A model generated the notes under the pieces. The model had not been told where the DNA came from, did no database searches, and saw only the letters and a list, made by a program, of their open reading frames with translations. The translations under genes and the position numbers were made by a program. DNA of 64,000 nt. Origin: Sclerurus mexicanus. Taxonomy: Eukaryota > Chordata > Aves > Passeriformes > Furnariidae. This document shows, piece by piece, positions 12,918 through 24,965 of the stretch. The stretch's first letter is position 1. Every line of letters begins with the position of its first letter. The stretch is taken from assembly GCA_013396755.1 (NCBI GenBank), contig VWZF01002931.1, positions 80,429 to 144,428 on the forward strand. The letters are read 5' to 3'.

Positions 12918-14837
12918 TAGTCTTTCAAATAAAAATCATTAAGGAACACTACCTCAGAGCCACTGACTGACACCCTAAGTGACACTTCCCTCAGCCATCA
13001 AAACCTAAGAACCTTGGATCATTTTCCCTTTTTATGATGACAGTACATGAGGCAGAGGAGGTTACAGTCACTGAAAGCAGGAAGCAATGTTCGATTCAGC
13101 AACAAATTCATCAAAACTGGCTATCAAGTATATCATCCTACAGTTCAGAGGGAGAGTAAGCCAGCTCAGGAAAGAAGTCCCTGGTTTTTGAATACTTGTG
13201 CATTATGTCAGTGTTTGCTGAAGCATTCTCAGAAGACTTTTCATTATCTTCAAGGAATATTAATCAACTCTGGAAATTTTTGAGTCTACAATTAACTAAG
13301 AGCTTGGGCTGAGAGATTTGGTTTCACCTGAAGCTCCAGACAGAGCCAGGCAAGCTCAAGGCTGGAGATGTTTCCACTAAGAGAAGGTTACAAAGGTTCT
13401 AGCAGTACTGTCAGTAGCTTTGCAGTTTCATCCTTTGGTGATGGTTTTGTTTTGGGGTTGAGTTTGTTTGTGGTGATTCTGTAGAATCCCAAAAGGAGAT
13501 GAAGTGTCTCATCACATGTTTTGTATTTAAGACAGATTTGTCATGTGCACCTAAATATAAGTCAAATGCACAGGCACTGAGTGGGTGAGTCCAGTGCCTA
13601 CTCAACATCACAAGTAATCATGCCATGATCAAGCCTAATTCTAAAAACCGCCAGTAACAAATTAAAACCCAAAGAACCTTTGTTTACCAAGAACAAACAA
13701 AGCCAAAACAAGCCCCCATCCATCTGTCCACCAAATCATGCTGTAGATGAAACCTTTCTCTGCCATTTGTTTCAGAAGAGTTCTCCATGTTCCATCTTTC
13801 AAATGTGAATCTACCTATTGCACAGCTGAAGGTTTGCTGCCATCACGCCATCTACAGTGCAGCAATTCCACTTCAGGAAATAAACAGATCTTAACAGGCT
13901 ATTCTGTATCTGAAATCCAGTAGGAAACTGCTGGCTTTGCTACAGACATTTAAAGAAACATAAGAGCCACTTATAAGACTCTGCAGCTTATGTTATCAAT
14001 CACTTCAGAAAGAAAAACAATTCAGCAGCCACTCCAATTGAGAGTGCTGTGAAGTTCAATTGTCACTGAAATGTTTTGTTATTACCAACCCGGGCAGAAT
14101 GAGCAAATATACCTCTGCAGGTGAGCTATGAATGAGCAATCAGCACTGCAGGCTGCAGCTTGAAGAGGTAATAGCATCCAAGTAGCTACAATGCTTCTTT
14201 GCACACAGCTAGGCCAGGATTGGGCTGACAATATGAGCAACAGAACATTTCAGGCATTCTGAACGCACGTTAAATAATTCTGAAGGAAAAGGTATGAGGC
14301 TTCTCTCTCTCTCCCAGCATACAGAAAGGAAGACACAGATACAGACAAGCATCAACGTTTGGTCTATTATCAGAAACATTTAAGTTTTATGATGCTTTTA
14401 TCCCATTGTTTGTCAAGAATTCAGCACAGACAGCAGTCAAGGAATGGCCCTTTCCAGAAGCAAATCCTATCAAAATCAATTTTCCAGTTCAGTCAGGTAA
14501 AAATCCTTTAAAATACACAATCTGCAACATAAAACATCTTGCACATCTTCTAGAATTAAGGCCACTCTTTCTCCACTGTTTATACCTCATTTTTTTAGAC
14601 ATTATAGCCATGTAGTGAATTTCAGGTTTGCACCAACATTTTTTTTCAGTGAGGAGGCTTCAACCCTTTATCCCAGTTTTACCTCTAGTTTTGCTCATGC
14701 AACTTTCCTTTAGACCAGATAAATGAAATCATTTTGGTTGAAAAGAAAACAAGCCCACCCCTTTCTGGTTGAGGTGGGTTATTTTCTCCACACTCTTTTT
14801 TTTTAAAAAAAATTTAAATATAGCACAGATGTGCAAA

Positions 14838-14910
14838 AACCACAGAATGATGTGGTTTACAAGAATAGCCCCTCGCTGCAGTTGTATTGTTACAACTGCA
14901 GCACAGGGCT
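14838..14910. repeat. Two adjacent inverted repeats; larger one folds into a 44-nt hairpin
   Basis: The first has 7-bp arms AACCACA (14838-14844) and TGTGGTT (14851-14857). The second has perfect 12-bp arms GCTGCAGTTGTA (14875-14886) and TACAACTGCAGC (14891-14902) around TTGT. It extends, after a 3x3 internal loop, with AGCCC (14867-14871) pairing GGGCT (14906-14910). The 44-nt structure is shorter than a usual pre-miRNA. It lies in intron 3, 0.56 kb past the exon 3 donor, and no RNA family was recognised. Confidence 0.6.
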
Positions 14911-15465
14911 CTGAATAAAAGAGTAATTTCCACTGAAGTTGTTTGCAAAAGTATGCCCTGATTATAATTAAAGGACTAATACCCTCTAACAGTTCTAATC
15001 TTTTTGTGAAGCATAAGGGGAAAAATCAGGAGTGGGATGGGCAAAACCCAGAAAAAGATGCCAAAGTTCACTTTCAGCAAAGCACAGGTAGACTTAAGAA
15101 TACTAAACTAAAACCCTATATGGAGGTCCTTTGCCTATGGTTTCCTTTTCATTAGTAGAGGATTACAGAAAAAAAAAGTATGGTCACCATGGTCCCTGTT
15201 CAAATTTATGTCAGGCTTTTAAACTTAACTATTACTCCCTTTTTTTTCTGCCCTTGGTCACACATAACCATTCACTGACAGCTTCCCCCCCCCAAGCAGA
15301 TATAATCAAGAGGTGACTTCCCTCATTATTTTTCCCATTTGAGCCATCAGTAGGAAAAGAAATAACCAGGTGATACCTGAGCGAATACTGAATGCCAGAA
15401 ACAGAGCAACTGTCCATTCCCTCCCAGCCCTATCACAACAGTGTGAACAGAGACAAACCACATAC

Positions 15466-15635
15466 CTTGTTACCTCCTGCTGCAGTCGGGAAACACTGGG
15501 CACGTAGAACATTACCCCAAAGAAAAGCAAAGGCTCATTGGCAAATTTGTCCAGCTGCTTCTTCAGAGGCTTTTCCAGTTCAACCCAGCGATCTTGCTGG
15601 CTCTTGCTGAGAAACCAAAGGCCGAAGTAGTGAGT
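15466..15635 (-). CDS. PTPN14: PTPN14 coding exon 3 (FERM F1 lobe, residues 59-115 in part)
   Basis: This 170-nt internal exon encodes 56 full codons plus two bases of the next. It starts THYFGLWFLSKSQQDRW and proceeds through VELEKPLKKQLDKFANEP to LLFFGVMFYVPSVSRLQQEV-T-(R). This is the second part of the ubiquitin-like F1 lobe of the FERM domain, and it matches PTPN14 better than its paralogue PTPN21 as I remember both. The acceptor is TTTGTTTGTCTAG|ACTCAC, with a CTGAC branch-like motif about 24 nt upstream. The donor is ACAAG|GTATGT. It joins exon 2 in phase 0 and leaves in phase 2. PTPN14 is a cytosolic and junctional phosphatase that binds YAP1 and restrains its activity; FERM lobes mediate membrane and partner binding. 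The catalytic domain is encoded far downstream, outside the window. Confidence 0.96.
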
Positions 15636-18600
15636 CTAGACAAACAAATAGAATAGTGTCAGTTTACCTTTTCCAGCTATATCACATACACACACAATGA
15701 CGCAAATCAAGTAAGAACAGATGGCATTGAGTACATTTTTCCATATGCAAAACCAGAGTAATTTCTTTTTTACTGCCCCTTTTTGTTGGGGAATTTTGAA
15801 GACGGCAAATTAATATTGCAATATAATATACTTCATGGAGTATTATCTGCCCCCTACAATCTCTTCCAAATGCATATTAATGAGTTCTACCTGACATTAT
15901 GGCAAGGGTGACATAAATGATTTACAGAAAGTGTCTGAGTCTTTGTTTTCTTAAAAGACACCTGTGCCTTGCAAACAGACAGCAAACACTAAGTCTGAAT
16001 TACAGCACAAAGGCTTCATGTGCCTTTGGATCAGGCACATTGTACACAAAGGACAAGGACTCATCTAACTATAAAAAGAGAAGAATGCAAACCCACATGC
16101 ATAAGTCAAAATACATAAATACATCTACCCATACCAGAATCATTTACCCAATACAGAACATGTTTACTCCTTTTTTTTATTACACTCACACGATATTATG
16201 ATGCACAAGTATACACTTAAAATGTGCACATCACACAAGTTGTTTGCTCTAGGTGCTACAGAAATACCAGAAAAACCTCAACTGTTTCCTATCCAAGGTA
16301 AATCTCAATGGCTGTAATACCTACTCTATAAGGCCCAAGGGACTGCTGCTGGTGAAGACTAATTAACATGGAAGAGCATTCAGAATTAGAGCTTCAAATA
16401 TTGAAAATTGATAATAAGCAATTGAAGGAATAGCCAAGCTATCATGAAGGATTTTACTGAAAAGTCTTTAAAAACACCAAGTACTGTTACGACACATCTG
16501 AAGAAAAGGTGAAAAACATATTTAGCAAAGGAATTAATCCATCAGTTGCTTGGAAATATGGCTGTAGACCTATCTGTGAAGTTTGTGTCTACACCTTTTT
16601 CTTTCGGATTTTAACCGAGAGCATTTGGAGATTTCCAACAGTGTCTTCACTATAAAATACCACTCTGTGCTAATGCTGGAATCAATGAAACAGAAACTGT
16701 GAGAAGAACTTTTCGGGGTACCAAGCAGATTTAGGGTGTGAATGTAGGATCATTCCTATTTGTGCATATTTCTCATTTTATTTCAATAAACTTTTTTCTT
16801 GGTGTTTAATCCAACTGACACCCTATTCAATGAAAACTTTCCAGCAGTTTCCATTAGATCAGATTAATCCTAAAACAAAAAGAGCATTTTATTGTTACAG
16901 CTTAACTTACCTGGACAACAATCATTCCAGAGGCAGTCACAAGTCTTTATGCATAGCACCACTTTTTAAATAAAGATACTTGAGACAAAGAATGGAAAGA
17001 TCCCTAATCTGCTGTTTTATAAAGCTTTCATTTCAAATTACTTTTAATACATTCAAAACATTTGGCCTATAAATCAACCAAAATATTTCATTGACTGGAC
17101 TTCCCACAAGTTCACGCTTTTAAATAAAGTCTTCAAAAGTATCAGGCAAATTGCAGATGTTACACTTTGCAAAGTCCATCACCACTGTTTCACTTTGCTA
17201 AGGATGCTTCTATAAAAACTGTGGCATGCACCAAGACTTCGCACACAACACAGGGACAACTAATGCAATACCAAAAATTTTACATGCTTACAAACGACAA
17301 CAAGCCAGCAGGGGAAACACTGTTCCAACTACTTTATAGCTGAGGGCATGCAAGAGAGAATCATGCAAAACTCTGAATGGGAGCACAGGTGTATTTACTT
17401 TAGGGTCTCATTACACACATATTTTCAGCTTTGGAGAACATCCAGACTAACATTTAACTAAGATGATAACTAATTCAATTTGATTCCTCAATTAAGCCTG
17501 ACAAACAGCTGGAGCACTGCTCAGTCTGGTACAGTGAAGCAAGCTTCTTTTGTAGTATTTCTTTCTAGAAATTAAAGGTACCTTCAATAAATCAATTTCT
17601 CTATCCAGGGCACAAATAAATCAAGAAGTCAGCACCTCTCACAAGAGTAACTTAAAACAAAACTAACCAGTTCACTGATACATGACTACTCTCCCTTTGT
17701 AGTCATCTGTGGATAAAAGTCCTTTCTGACAAGCTCACCATAATAGTAATTAGATTAAAATGAAGGTGGGAGGAACAATGGAGGCAGCAAACAAAAGGAA
17801 TTACTGTGAAGGCAGAAAAAAGCAATGATTTTACCACCTCATATGGAAAACCCTTTAACACAAATACTTGAAAATCACTGCAGGACAGCTCATCCTCAGC
17901 AAGAAACAGTGCAGAGCTGTGAAAACAGAGATTCCATATTACTTTAAAAAGTAAACATTCACATCACCTAAGACCCAAATTTGCAGTGTCAAGTACTTGT
18001 AAAACATCTAAGAAGATTTGGACTCTGAAGTCTAAGAGTTATTCAAGGAATTAAGGGTACTGCAATTAAACAGATTGAATGAGCACAGTCCCTCTCCTTT
18101 GAGTGGGAGCTGGGGGACAACAAAAGTTTAGATTTGCTACAGTAGAAAGGCTCTTCAGGTACCAAATCCAAAATCCTCAATCATTTTCAAGTAGTAAAGG
18201 AAATGCAGAGTTGAAGCTTCTAGACAACAGCAGATACCACAGACCAAACATGGCAGCATGCATTTTGCACAATTAAAAGACAACAGTTTTCCTGGAAAGC
18301 AGCCTGGAGAGGATCAAGCAACTGTAGATGAAGCACAAGAACTGACTGCAGAACAGAGCTCAAGTCACAAATGCGTGCACTTTGGAGAGACAACTCACAC
18401 CATTATCTGAACGACAGCTCCCTGTTGCCAGGAACTTTACTTCTTGAAAACATTAGGGTTTTTTAAGAACCCACAGTGGAGGAGGACTTCTGCAGCCACT
18501 GCTGTGAATGCCTGAAGAGACTCTCTCTGCTACAAAAGTTAATAATCCCCAAACAGGAAGGGAGGAACATGAAACTGGAAACAGCTGGACCACCAAGTTC

Positions 18601-21600
18601 AATACTCTATGACCAAGCATATGGCTGTCCAGAAGGCTTTACAGAATGCGAGTCATCTGCTGCCATGCTCTTCAGTCCACAAAGCATTTCTGCAGTACAG
18701 ACACCTCACAAATTCGATGAGGGAATATAAAAACGGAGTCTTTAATCTACAGGCAGCTGATTGAAAACTACATGGATTCCCAAAGCTGTTCTGTTTGTCC
18801 ATCCAAGAGTGAACCACTGACTTCACTTTTCATGGAATACATATCTACACCTGGCAGGTTCTGAAGTAACACAGACTGCTCTCAAGGTTTTAAATTTGTC
18901 TTACCTACAACACATTACCTCATACATGGTACAAGGACGCTGGTTTATGCTCCTCCAGGAGCTGTGATCCTCTGCTAAAGCGGCAGACATGAATCAGAGC
19001 ACCTGTACGCCCCAATGACACTATGTGAAAAGGTGGTCCCAGAAATACGGCAAGTTAGAAAAGAAAACTGGATACACAAAAAACTGTGCTGATAAGTCTT
19101 AAAATAGATTACACTGTAGCTTACAGTCAGGAGACAACATACTCATTTTGGACTTGGACTTAGCTATACTCCCAAGCCTAGAACTACCCCTGGCTTTATG
19201 TTAGGCAAAACGAGTAGAACTGTCAGCAACAGGAGATGACAGACAATTATTAAACCAGTAAAGGTCATTCAAAAAGATGCATCGAGACTGGCTGGTCTAT
19301 ATTCAAGCATCTGGTTAAGCAGACAAATAAATATTTATTCTTGAAAAAGGGACAGAGTTCCAGCTCCTCCAGGCAAAAAGCATTAAGCCCTGCTATCCCA
19401 GGGCACTGGCACAGAGCGGGAGGCATCATTTACAGCAGCCAATTCATAGAAGGTCTTTTGTTCAAGCACTGCCTGAACTGATCCCCATCCCAGCTTTGCT
19501 GGCAAGACAAGTCAAACCAAGTCAAACTTTGAGGTAACCTGGCTGCCAAACTCAGATTTTCAGTCATGCTCTACAAGAAAGGGGCACCTTCTAGGGCACA
19601 AAAAACCAGAGGTCAGAATGGCAGCAAAAGGCCACCCCTGCACAGTACTCAGCATTTGCCTGCAATGCTCAGCTCATCATCCTCCTGCTTTGGTTTGGAG
19701 TTTACAGGATCATAGTGCTGAATATAACAATGTGAAATTTAGCTCAAAAGAATAATTTTGGTTGGAAAGGACCTTCTTGCCCTTCTTCCCACTTACAACA
19801 CATCAGAATACACCATCTTTAAATGTTTTAACATTTTAGAAAGTGAATTGAGGAGAACAAAAAGAAGAAGGAAAAGACTCACAGTAGATCCATACAGATT
19901 ACCCTGTTATTTCAAGCAGGTTCACTTAGTCTCGCTTGAAAGGAAAAATGCCATTATATTGGAAAAAAATCCCTTTTATAATTTGTGCACATACATAAAG
20001 ATTATAAAATGACATTTCTGACTTGTTTTTGCTCTCTCTCCCTTCCTTCCCTCTTCTCTTCTTTACTTTTTACATAATGCTGGCATAAGAGCTCATTTTA
20101 TTGAAAGAGGTAACCGCTCAACTAGAAGACCTCATGCTTTGTCAAGAGCTTTGCTGAAAAGGATAAAAACAGATTTTACAGTAGTTACATGGCTCCACTT
20201 TCTACTGACCTATTCCTGAACCCTGACTCAGTCAGGCAGGGAGTTGCATTCCCCAGAGATCAAATAGAAATATGCATAATCCATTAGATACTGTTTTTCA
20301 GTCATGTGTGGTATGATCGACAGTCCTTCACAACAATGTGTATCTCAAAGAGTTTTGCCTTCTAGCAGGAAGGGTTTGGGCAGTTTTTTATTTATTTCTA
20401 AGAAATCAGCTTGAGTGAGACACGAATGTATTTCATACACAAAAGTAGAAGTTGTGGTATACCTGCGACTTATTTAAACACAAGACTAAATTTAAGTATT
20501 ACCTGAGATGGAAGAGACAAACAGGATTTTAGTACTGTTTTGCTAGCATGGGATTAAGTTTGGCTTATCCTAACTTTACATCACAGTTTGCTGATTTCTG
20601 TGCGAAGGCATATTCCAGCTGAAGTTAAAAAGTTTCTCTCCAATATGGATGCTTGCAAAGATTTTTGCCTCAGTACACTTAATGGGCTTCTCTACTTAGT
20701 TATGCAGTTGCACAAATCTTGTAGAAATGTGAGCTTTATCAAGGTATTTTTGAACCTCCTGTAGAATTTGACTGGACAGCAAGTTCAAAAACTATGATAA
20801 GCCTAGAGAGGGAAGGGGACAGTCACCAAATTACTTCATTAGTCTTGTTTCCTTACAAACCAGGGCAGGAAGACTAGAGGGTCAAATGAAGAATTGAATT
20901 TGGGGTCTGAGAGCATCCAGCACCTCCAAGCTTGGTAGCTCCAATTATTCCTCATGCAAGGAGCAAAAGAGGATACAGGGAGACCCTCTCAGAGTTGAAA
21001 TAAGTCAGTAATTCTCTCCTAAAAAAGAGAGAGAAAAAAAAACCCACCTCTGTCAAGAAATGCTGTACTTTTGAAATCTGAACTTTACAAAAGTAGTTCA
21101 ACATTGCCAAAACTTTGTTTAGAGGAAAAAGCAGGGAGGGTGATGAAAGAAGGAGAAAGCATTCCAACAACATCAAAGCATTCTCCTCTGTGTTGTTAAA
21201 ATATTTTTTTTTATCTTGAAATACAAACTTTTTGTGCTGACATATTTCTTTTTGCATGGCAGAAATAATTTTGAAAATGAAAAATCCCCAAAGCAATAGA
21301 AAACTCCCTTGAAACTGAACACTGACCAAAACAGCTTCCTTTGCTACTCTACTGGCCAATCTCTTTTTTCTGGAAAACTTTGAAACTTCAGGCTTTGTTC
21401 CAAAGTGGAACAAAACATATTCTGAAATCACAGAATGCTTTGTGGAAAAGAACACTAACAGGCTGACAGATCTATTGTTCAAAAATGCAGGTGGACCTCC
21501 AGAGAGAAAGATTAGACCTCAGACTTCTGCTGCACCAACTAGATAAGGTCACAAGGAACATGAAGAGAATCACTCTTTTCATTTCTCTGCTTTCTGCATT

Positions 21601-22874
21601 GGAAGGAAAGGGAAGGACCTAACTTCTCTTTAAGGACACCCTAAAGCATCACCAACAGAAAGAAAAAAGACCTAATAACTGAGAATCTTCACCTCCAGAA
21701 TTAAAGGGGGGTTGGGGGGTGACTGTACTGAAATCTATACTGAAAAAAAAGACAAGCCACCTAAGTATGAAAAATCATTGTGCAAAATTCTCTCTGCCCC
21801 CTTCTTGCCTGCACATTTTCCAGTCTATTCTGCACACACACACAGAGTGAGATTCTTCTCTGAATCTTGATCATTATGGATGCATAAAAGGAATTTTTGT
21901 TTAGTTTTCATCTGCAATAATTATTTGTATGCTACCTTCCAGTTGCCACCACTACAAAGGCTCATGGACCAACTGCATAAGGCACTGTGAAGGGTTGTAA
22001 GCTGACACAAGACTGTTCGATTTCCCAGCTGTGTTAGAGAAAGCATCAGTCAGGACACTCAGATGTCAACAAGGCAACTTCGAGGTAATGGTTTTCAACC
22101 TGTGATTTGAAAAAGTCAAGAGGCATATACAATACATGCAAGGAGTCCACAGAAGGTAAGATAAGTCAGTCAGTTCATTTGTGCCATGCACATTGAAGAG
22201 GTACTACTAAAAAGGATTCAACACTTAAAATAAATGCTACACTCTATGGCAAGAAGTAGATAACAAAGGATTTCAGTCTTTAATAAAGACTGGTTTCTTC
22301 AGCCTTTCCAGAAGCATTGGGAACATAAAAGAAGCCTTTCAGAGTTTCAGATGTAAAATATTTTAATTAAACAAAAGAAGAAAAAACCTGCCATCCTCAA
22401 ACTGTTATAAGTTGCTCCCGCCAGTAAGATAACTGTTGTCTATTTCAGTTTTATAGTAACAAGAGTATATTTACATGAAGGTGGACATTTAAAAGCCAGT
22501 GGGGTCTCCTTCCCACTGGCATGATTCAGGCATCATAATGCCAGTGAAACCAGGTCTACATTCAGAAAAAGTGAGTGCAATTTGTCCCTTGGCATCCCAG
22601 TTCAGAAAGAAACACCCATGGCTTTCTAAGAAAAGAAACTTCATCTTTGTATTACAAAGATCTCCCAAAGCTATGATGGATGAGCAACATTCCAAAACCC
22701 TGAGTACCATTCTGCGTTCAGTTTTCACGCAATCAGAATATGTTTGTCCAAGCTCCAGCTGCTGATCATATCTGGACAGCTCTGAGAATAACATGATTCA
22801 AAAGAACAGACTGCCTGAGCTAAAAATGTGTCAAATTATACAGTGACAGATGGTCTTTGCTGGGTTACTCTTAC
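15636..22874 (-). other. PTPN14: PTPN14 intron 2 (7.2 kb)
   Basis: The intron lies between donor GAG|GTAAGAGT at 22875/22874 and acceptor TTTGTCTAG at 15636. It is phase 0. It holds AT-rich unique sequence, a C10 run near 15287-15296 just inside intron 3, a pyrimidine tract at 20030-20075, a double G6 run near 21706-21719 and the inverted repeats at 22495-22546. I recognised no transposable element. The longest stop-free frame in the window (minus strand, 20952-21482) lies here; it shows no known domain and is treated as a chance ORF. Confidence 0.9.
22495..22546. repeat. Alternating inverted repeats of a CACTGGC motif
   Basis: GCCAGTGGG (22495-22503) pairs with CCCACTGGC (22512-22520) around an 8-nt loop. 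The overlapping CACTGGCAT (22514-22522) also pairs perfectly with ATGCCAGTG (22538-22546). The central arm can thus form either of two mutually exclusive stems. It is located in intron 2, about 330 nt past the exon 2 donor. Confidence 0.6.
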
Positions 22875-23048
22875 CTCACGTAATTCCAGCCTCTGAGCCA
22901 CAGCTTCCAAGCACTCCTGCCCCGTGCTCTCCACAGAGAGGGTGCACTCGATCACATTGCTGTCCAGCAGACGGATCCTTGTCACAAAGCAGTTCTTGCT
23001 CAAGACATTGTAGCGTCTGGTCCGTCGAAGTTTCAGCCCGAAAGGCAT
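22875..23048 (-). CDS. PTPN14: PTPN14 first coding exon part (start codon, residues 1-58)
   Basis: The ATG at 23048 opens MPFGLKLRRTRRYNVLSK, continuing NCFVTRIRLLDSNVIECTLS and VESTGQECLEAVAQRLELRE, 58 codons ending exactly at donor GAG|GTAAGAGT. This basic N-terminus plus the start of the FERM F1 lobe is the diagnostic beginning of PTPN14. PTPN21 has a related but distinct start. The start choice is supported by an in-frame TGA seven codons upstream and by G at -3 (ACAGCCATGC). The frame continues directly into exon 3 (Glu58|Thr59). There are no frameshifts or stops, so the gene looks intact. Regulation may involve the uORF in the same exon. Confidence 0.97.
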
Positions 23049-23204
23049 GGCTGTTGTCCTGGAAGGTCACCCCTTCCTTCCCTGTACTCTTCGGAGAGTT
23101 ATCAGCAGACTTGTCGACTTGCCTGGAAGGCTTCTTCAATTAGCACTACTCTCCTCCAGAAATGGAGATAGCTGTCCATTCCCAGGGTGAGCTTCAAGGG
23201 ATTC
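23049..23204 (-). other. PTPN14: PTPN14 exon 2, 5'-untranslated part
   Basis: The 156 nt between the acceptor and the start codon are read as leader. The acceptor is strong: a T-rich tract (CTATTTATTTGTCTGTGTTT) ending TTTTGCAG|GAATCC at 23205/23204. An in-frame TGA upstream of the ATG rules out N-terminal extension within this exon. The leader contains one upstream ATG (see uORF). A noncoding first exon joined to this exon is the usual PTPN14 arrangement as I remember it. Confidence 0.85.
23102..23179 (-). promoter_or_regulatory. Upstream ORF of 25 codons in the PTPN14 leader
   Basis: The only ATG in the exon 2 leader (23179-23177) starts MDSYLHFWRRVVLIEEAFQA-SRQVC and ends at TGA (23104-23102), leaving 53 nt before the main ATG. 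Its context is GGA-ATG-G (purine at -3, G at +4), at least as favourable as that of the main start, which has C at +4. Scanning ribosomes would be expected to initiate here, so leaky scanning or reinitiation would be needed for PTPN14. The peptide resembles nothing I know. Its effect on translation is inference. Confidence 0.7.
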
Positions 23205-24837
23205 CTGCAAAACACAGACAAATAAATAGAGTTGTGTGAAATAAGATGTTCCTGAAGTCCAGTGGGAAAGAGAAAAAGCTTAAGAGTCACATCTAAAACC
23301 ATAAAATAAACACCTCCACACACAGGATCGCCAGGCACTTACTATATCTCCCAAATTAACACCTTATACAAGAAATCTTTCAAAATACTATTTTGGCGCT
23401 GAATTTAAAGCACGAATTTAATTGCAAAGCTGTTCTTTGAGAAACTCAGTACAAACAGTAACTCTACAGGGCACGCATTCAGAGGTGCTAACTCTCCCAC
23501 CATTACCCCCACCACAGGGGTCTATAACATAATCTTCAAGTTTTGGTGCCCTCGGGCCAGCTTTGAAAACTAGTTAAAAAAAGCTAAGAAACAGAGGCAT
23601 TGAAAAGAGGTGCGAACTTGAAAGGCAGGCTGCGGTCAGCAGGAAATGCAGGCACTCAGCACCTCTGAAAAAAAAATCAAACCGAAAATATGCATGTGAA
23701 AAGCAAGAAGCATCCCAGCCATTTCAGAGAAGTCCCCTCTGAGGCAATCCCTGGCATTTCGCTCACTCCCAGATCCAAAGCAATTCTGCATTTCACACTT
23801 TCAGGTGGAATGAGTAACTGCAGGAACACAGCTGGCAGAGACCAGGATAACACCGAGTGGGAGGAAGAGAACACATATTCTAGATATTGTTTCTAACTAA
23901 TACTCCTAAAATTTATCAGGGACATATGCAACTGTTGAGCCAAAACACAAAGTAGACACAAGAACTAGAGATACAGAAGTAATGACATTTAAGAAGCTGT
24001 GAGATCCACTACTTTTAAAACGAAAAGTTTAGTTAAGACCAGGTTCATTTAAACTAAAGCATTTGCACTGACATAATCAGCTTTAAAATGCCACTTTCCA
24101 TGTGTTGAGAGGAATGAAGTAAAAAGGAAATTACTTGCTACCAAGACTTCCTGGTTTTATTTGAAATTCTGGGGAAAGAAATGGAGGAACACTAATGCTG
24201 GCATTTAAAAGTTCATTTCTCTTAACAAACAGTACTGCAAACAAAAGACTAGATCCCTTTTCCTTGCTTCTTAAGAGAAGCAAGGGAAGGTATTGCCAGC
24301 TGAGTATGCATCATTTAGCTGAATATGACATTTCAAACAGATAGTACATTGCCCACATATGTCCTTTGGCACCAAAGTGCATGAATCAGTTATTTTCACT
24401 TTCTATTGGATGTAGTTGTTATGGAGATTATTAAAAGCTGCCCAACTCACTAGACTAGTTATCATTACACTAGAAAAAATAAATATCACATATTTCATTA
24501 CGTGTATTTTCCAGTGCCAGTATAACTTGGCATTTATTAGGGGGATAAAGCAACACAAAACAAAAAAAGCCCCACACAAACAGAAACCCACAAAACTTCT
24601 CACTGGTAAGGTGTGTGACTACCCTGGTAGTCTACTGGCTTCACCAGAGAAAAGCCTAGAGGCTTTGAGAAGGAGCACGTGCTACTTGACTGAAGTGCAA
24701 ACAAACCTATCAAATTAGCAGCTGTGGTTTAATCTCCCGTTTTTAACTTGCATGAGTACAGACATAATGGATTATTTGCACATAATTGCATGAGAGAGCT
24801 GTTATACCTTGCACTGCTGTAACATCAGAAGCCATCA

Positions 24838-24965
24838 AAGACACATAAATACATCCTCACAACAACCTGATGAGGCAGGGACCTGTTATCCATGACTCAC
24901 AGAAAAGGAATTGAAACAAACATTCACCAGCTTGTTCAACATTGCTCAGGAGAATGGCTTCAGAC
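24838..24965 (+). mobile_element. MIR-like SINE fragment (ancient)
   Basis: The segment CATCCTCACAACAACCTGAT-GAGGCAGGGACC...TTATCC followed by ACTCACAGAAAAGGAATTGA matches the MIR core as remembered (TCCTCACAACAACCCTATGA, then GAGGTAGG, a TTATCC motif, and an ACAGATGAGGAAACTGA-like stretch). A weaker match to the CTTGCCCAAGGTCA part follows. MIR copies are rare but present in birds. Orientation is plus, antisense to PTPN14. Confidence 0.55.

Larger units (their letters stand above)
1..15465 (-). other. PTPN14: PTPN14 intron 3 (first 15.5 kb, continues outside window)
   Basis: This stretch follows the exon 3 donor (AAG|GTATGT) on the minus strand and runs off the low-coordinate end of the window. 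Reading both strands I saw no coding sequence that continues the FERM domain; the next exon should begin with a Tyr-Gln-Tyr-Tyr-like segment. Exon 4 is therefore probably outside, although a by-eye search is not exhaustive. The content is AT-rich unique sequence with a nested CR1 pair at 5588-6196, one CR1 fragment at 12711-12917, a short CA microsatellite, a T/G-rich tract at 11605-11685 and several inverted repeats listed separately. The open frames of up to about 130 codons here have no recognisable family and no splice-compatible structure. Confidence 0.85.

Noticed and set aside
13085..13110. GTTCGATTC resembling a tRNA B box
   Set aside because: No A box or cloverleaf at the right distance; no tRNA or tRNA-derived SINE is supported.
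19747..19775. Short match to a CR1-like TTTTGGTTGGAAAGGACCTT phrase
   Set aside because: Only about 25 nt match, with no continuation on either side; could be a scrap of CR1 but too short to call.
20952..21482. Longest open frame (176 codons, minus strand) in intron 2
   Set aside because: No recognisable domain, start context or splice structure; hydrophobic, Phe/Lys-rich composition mirrors the AT-rich DNA. One such chance ORF is expected in 64 kb when both strands are counted.
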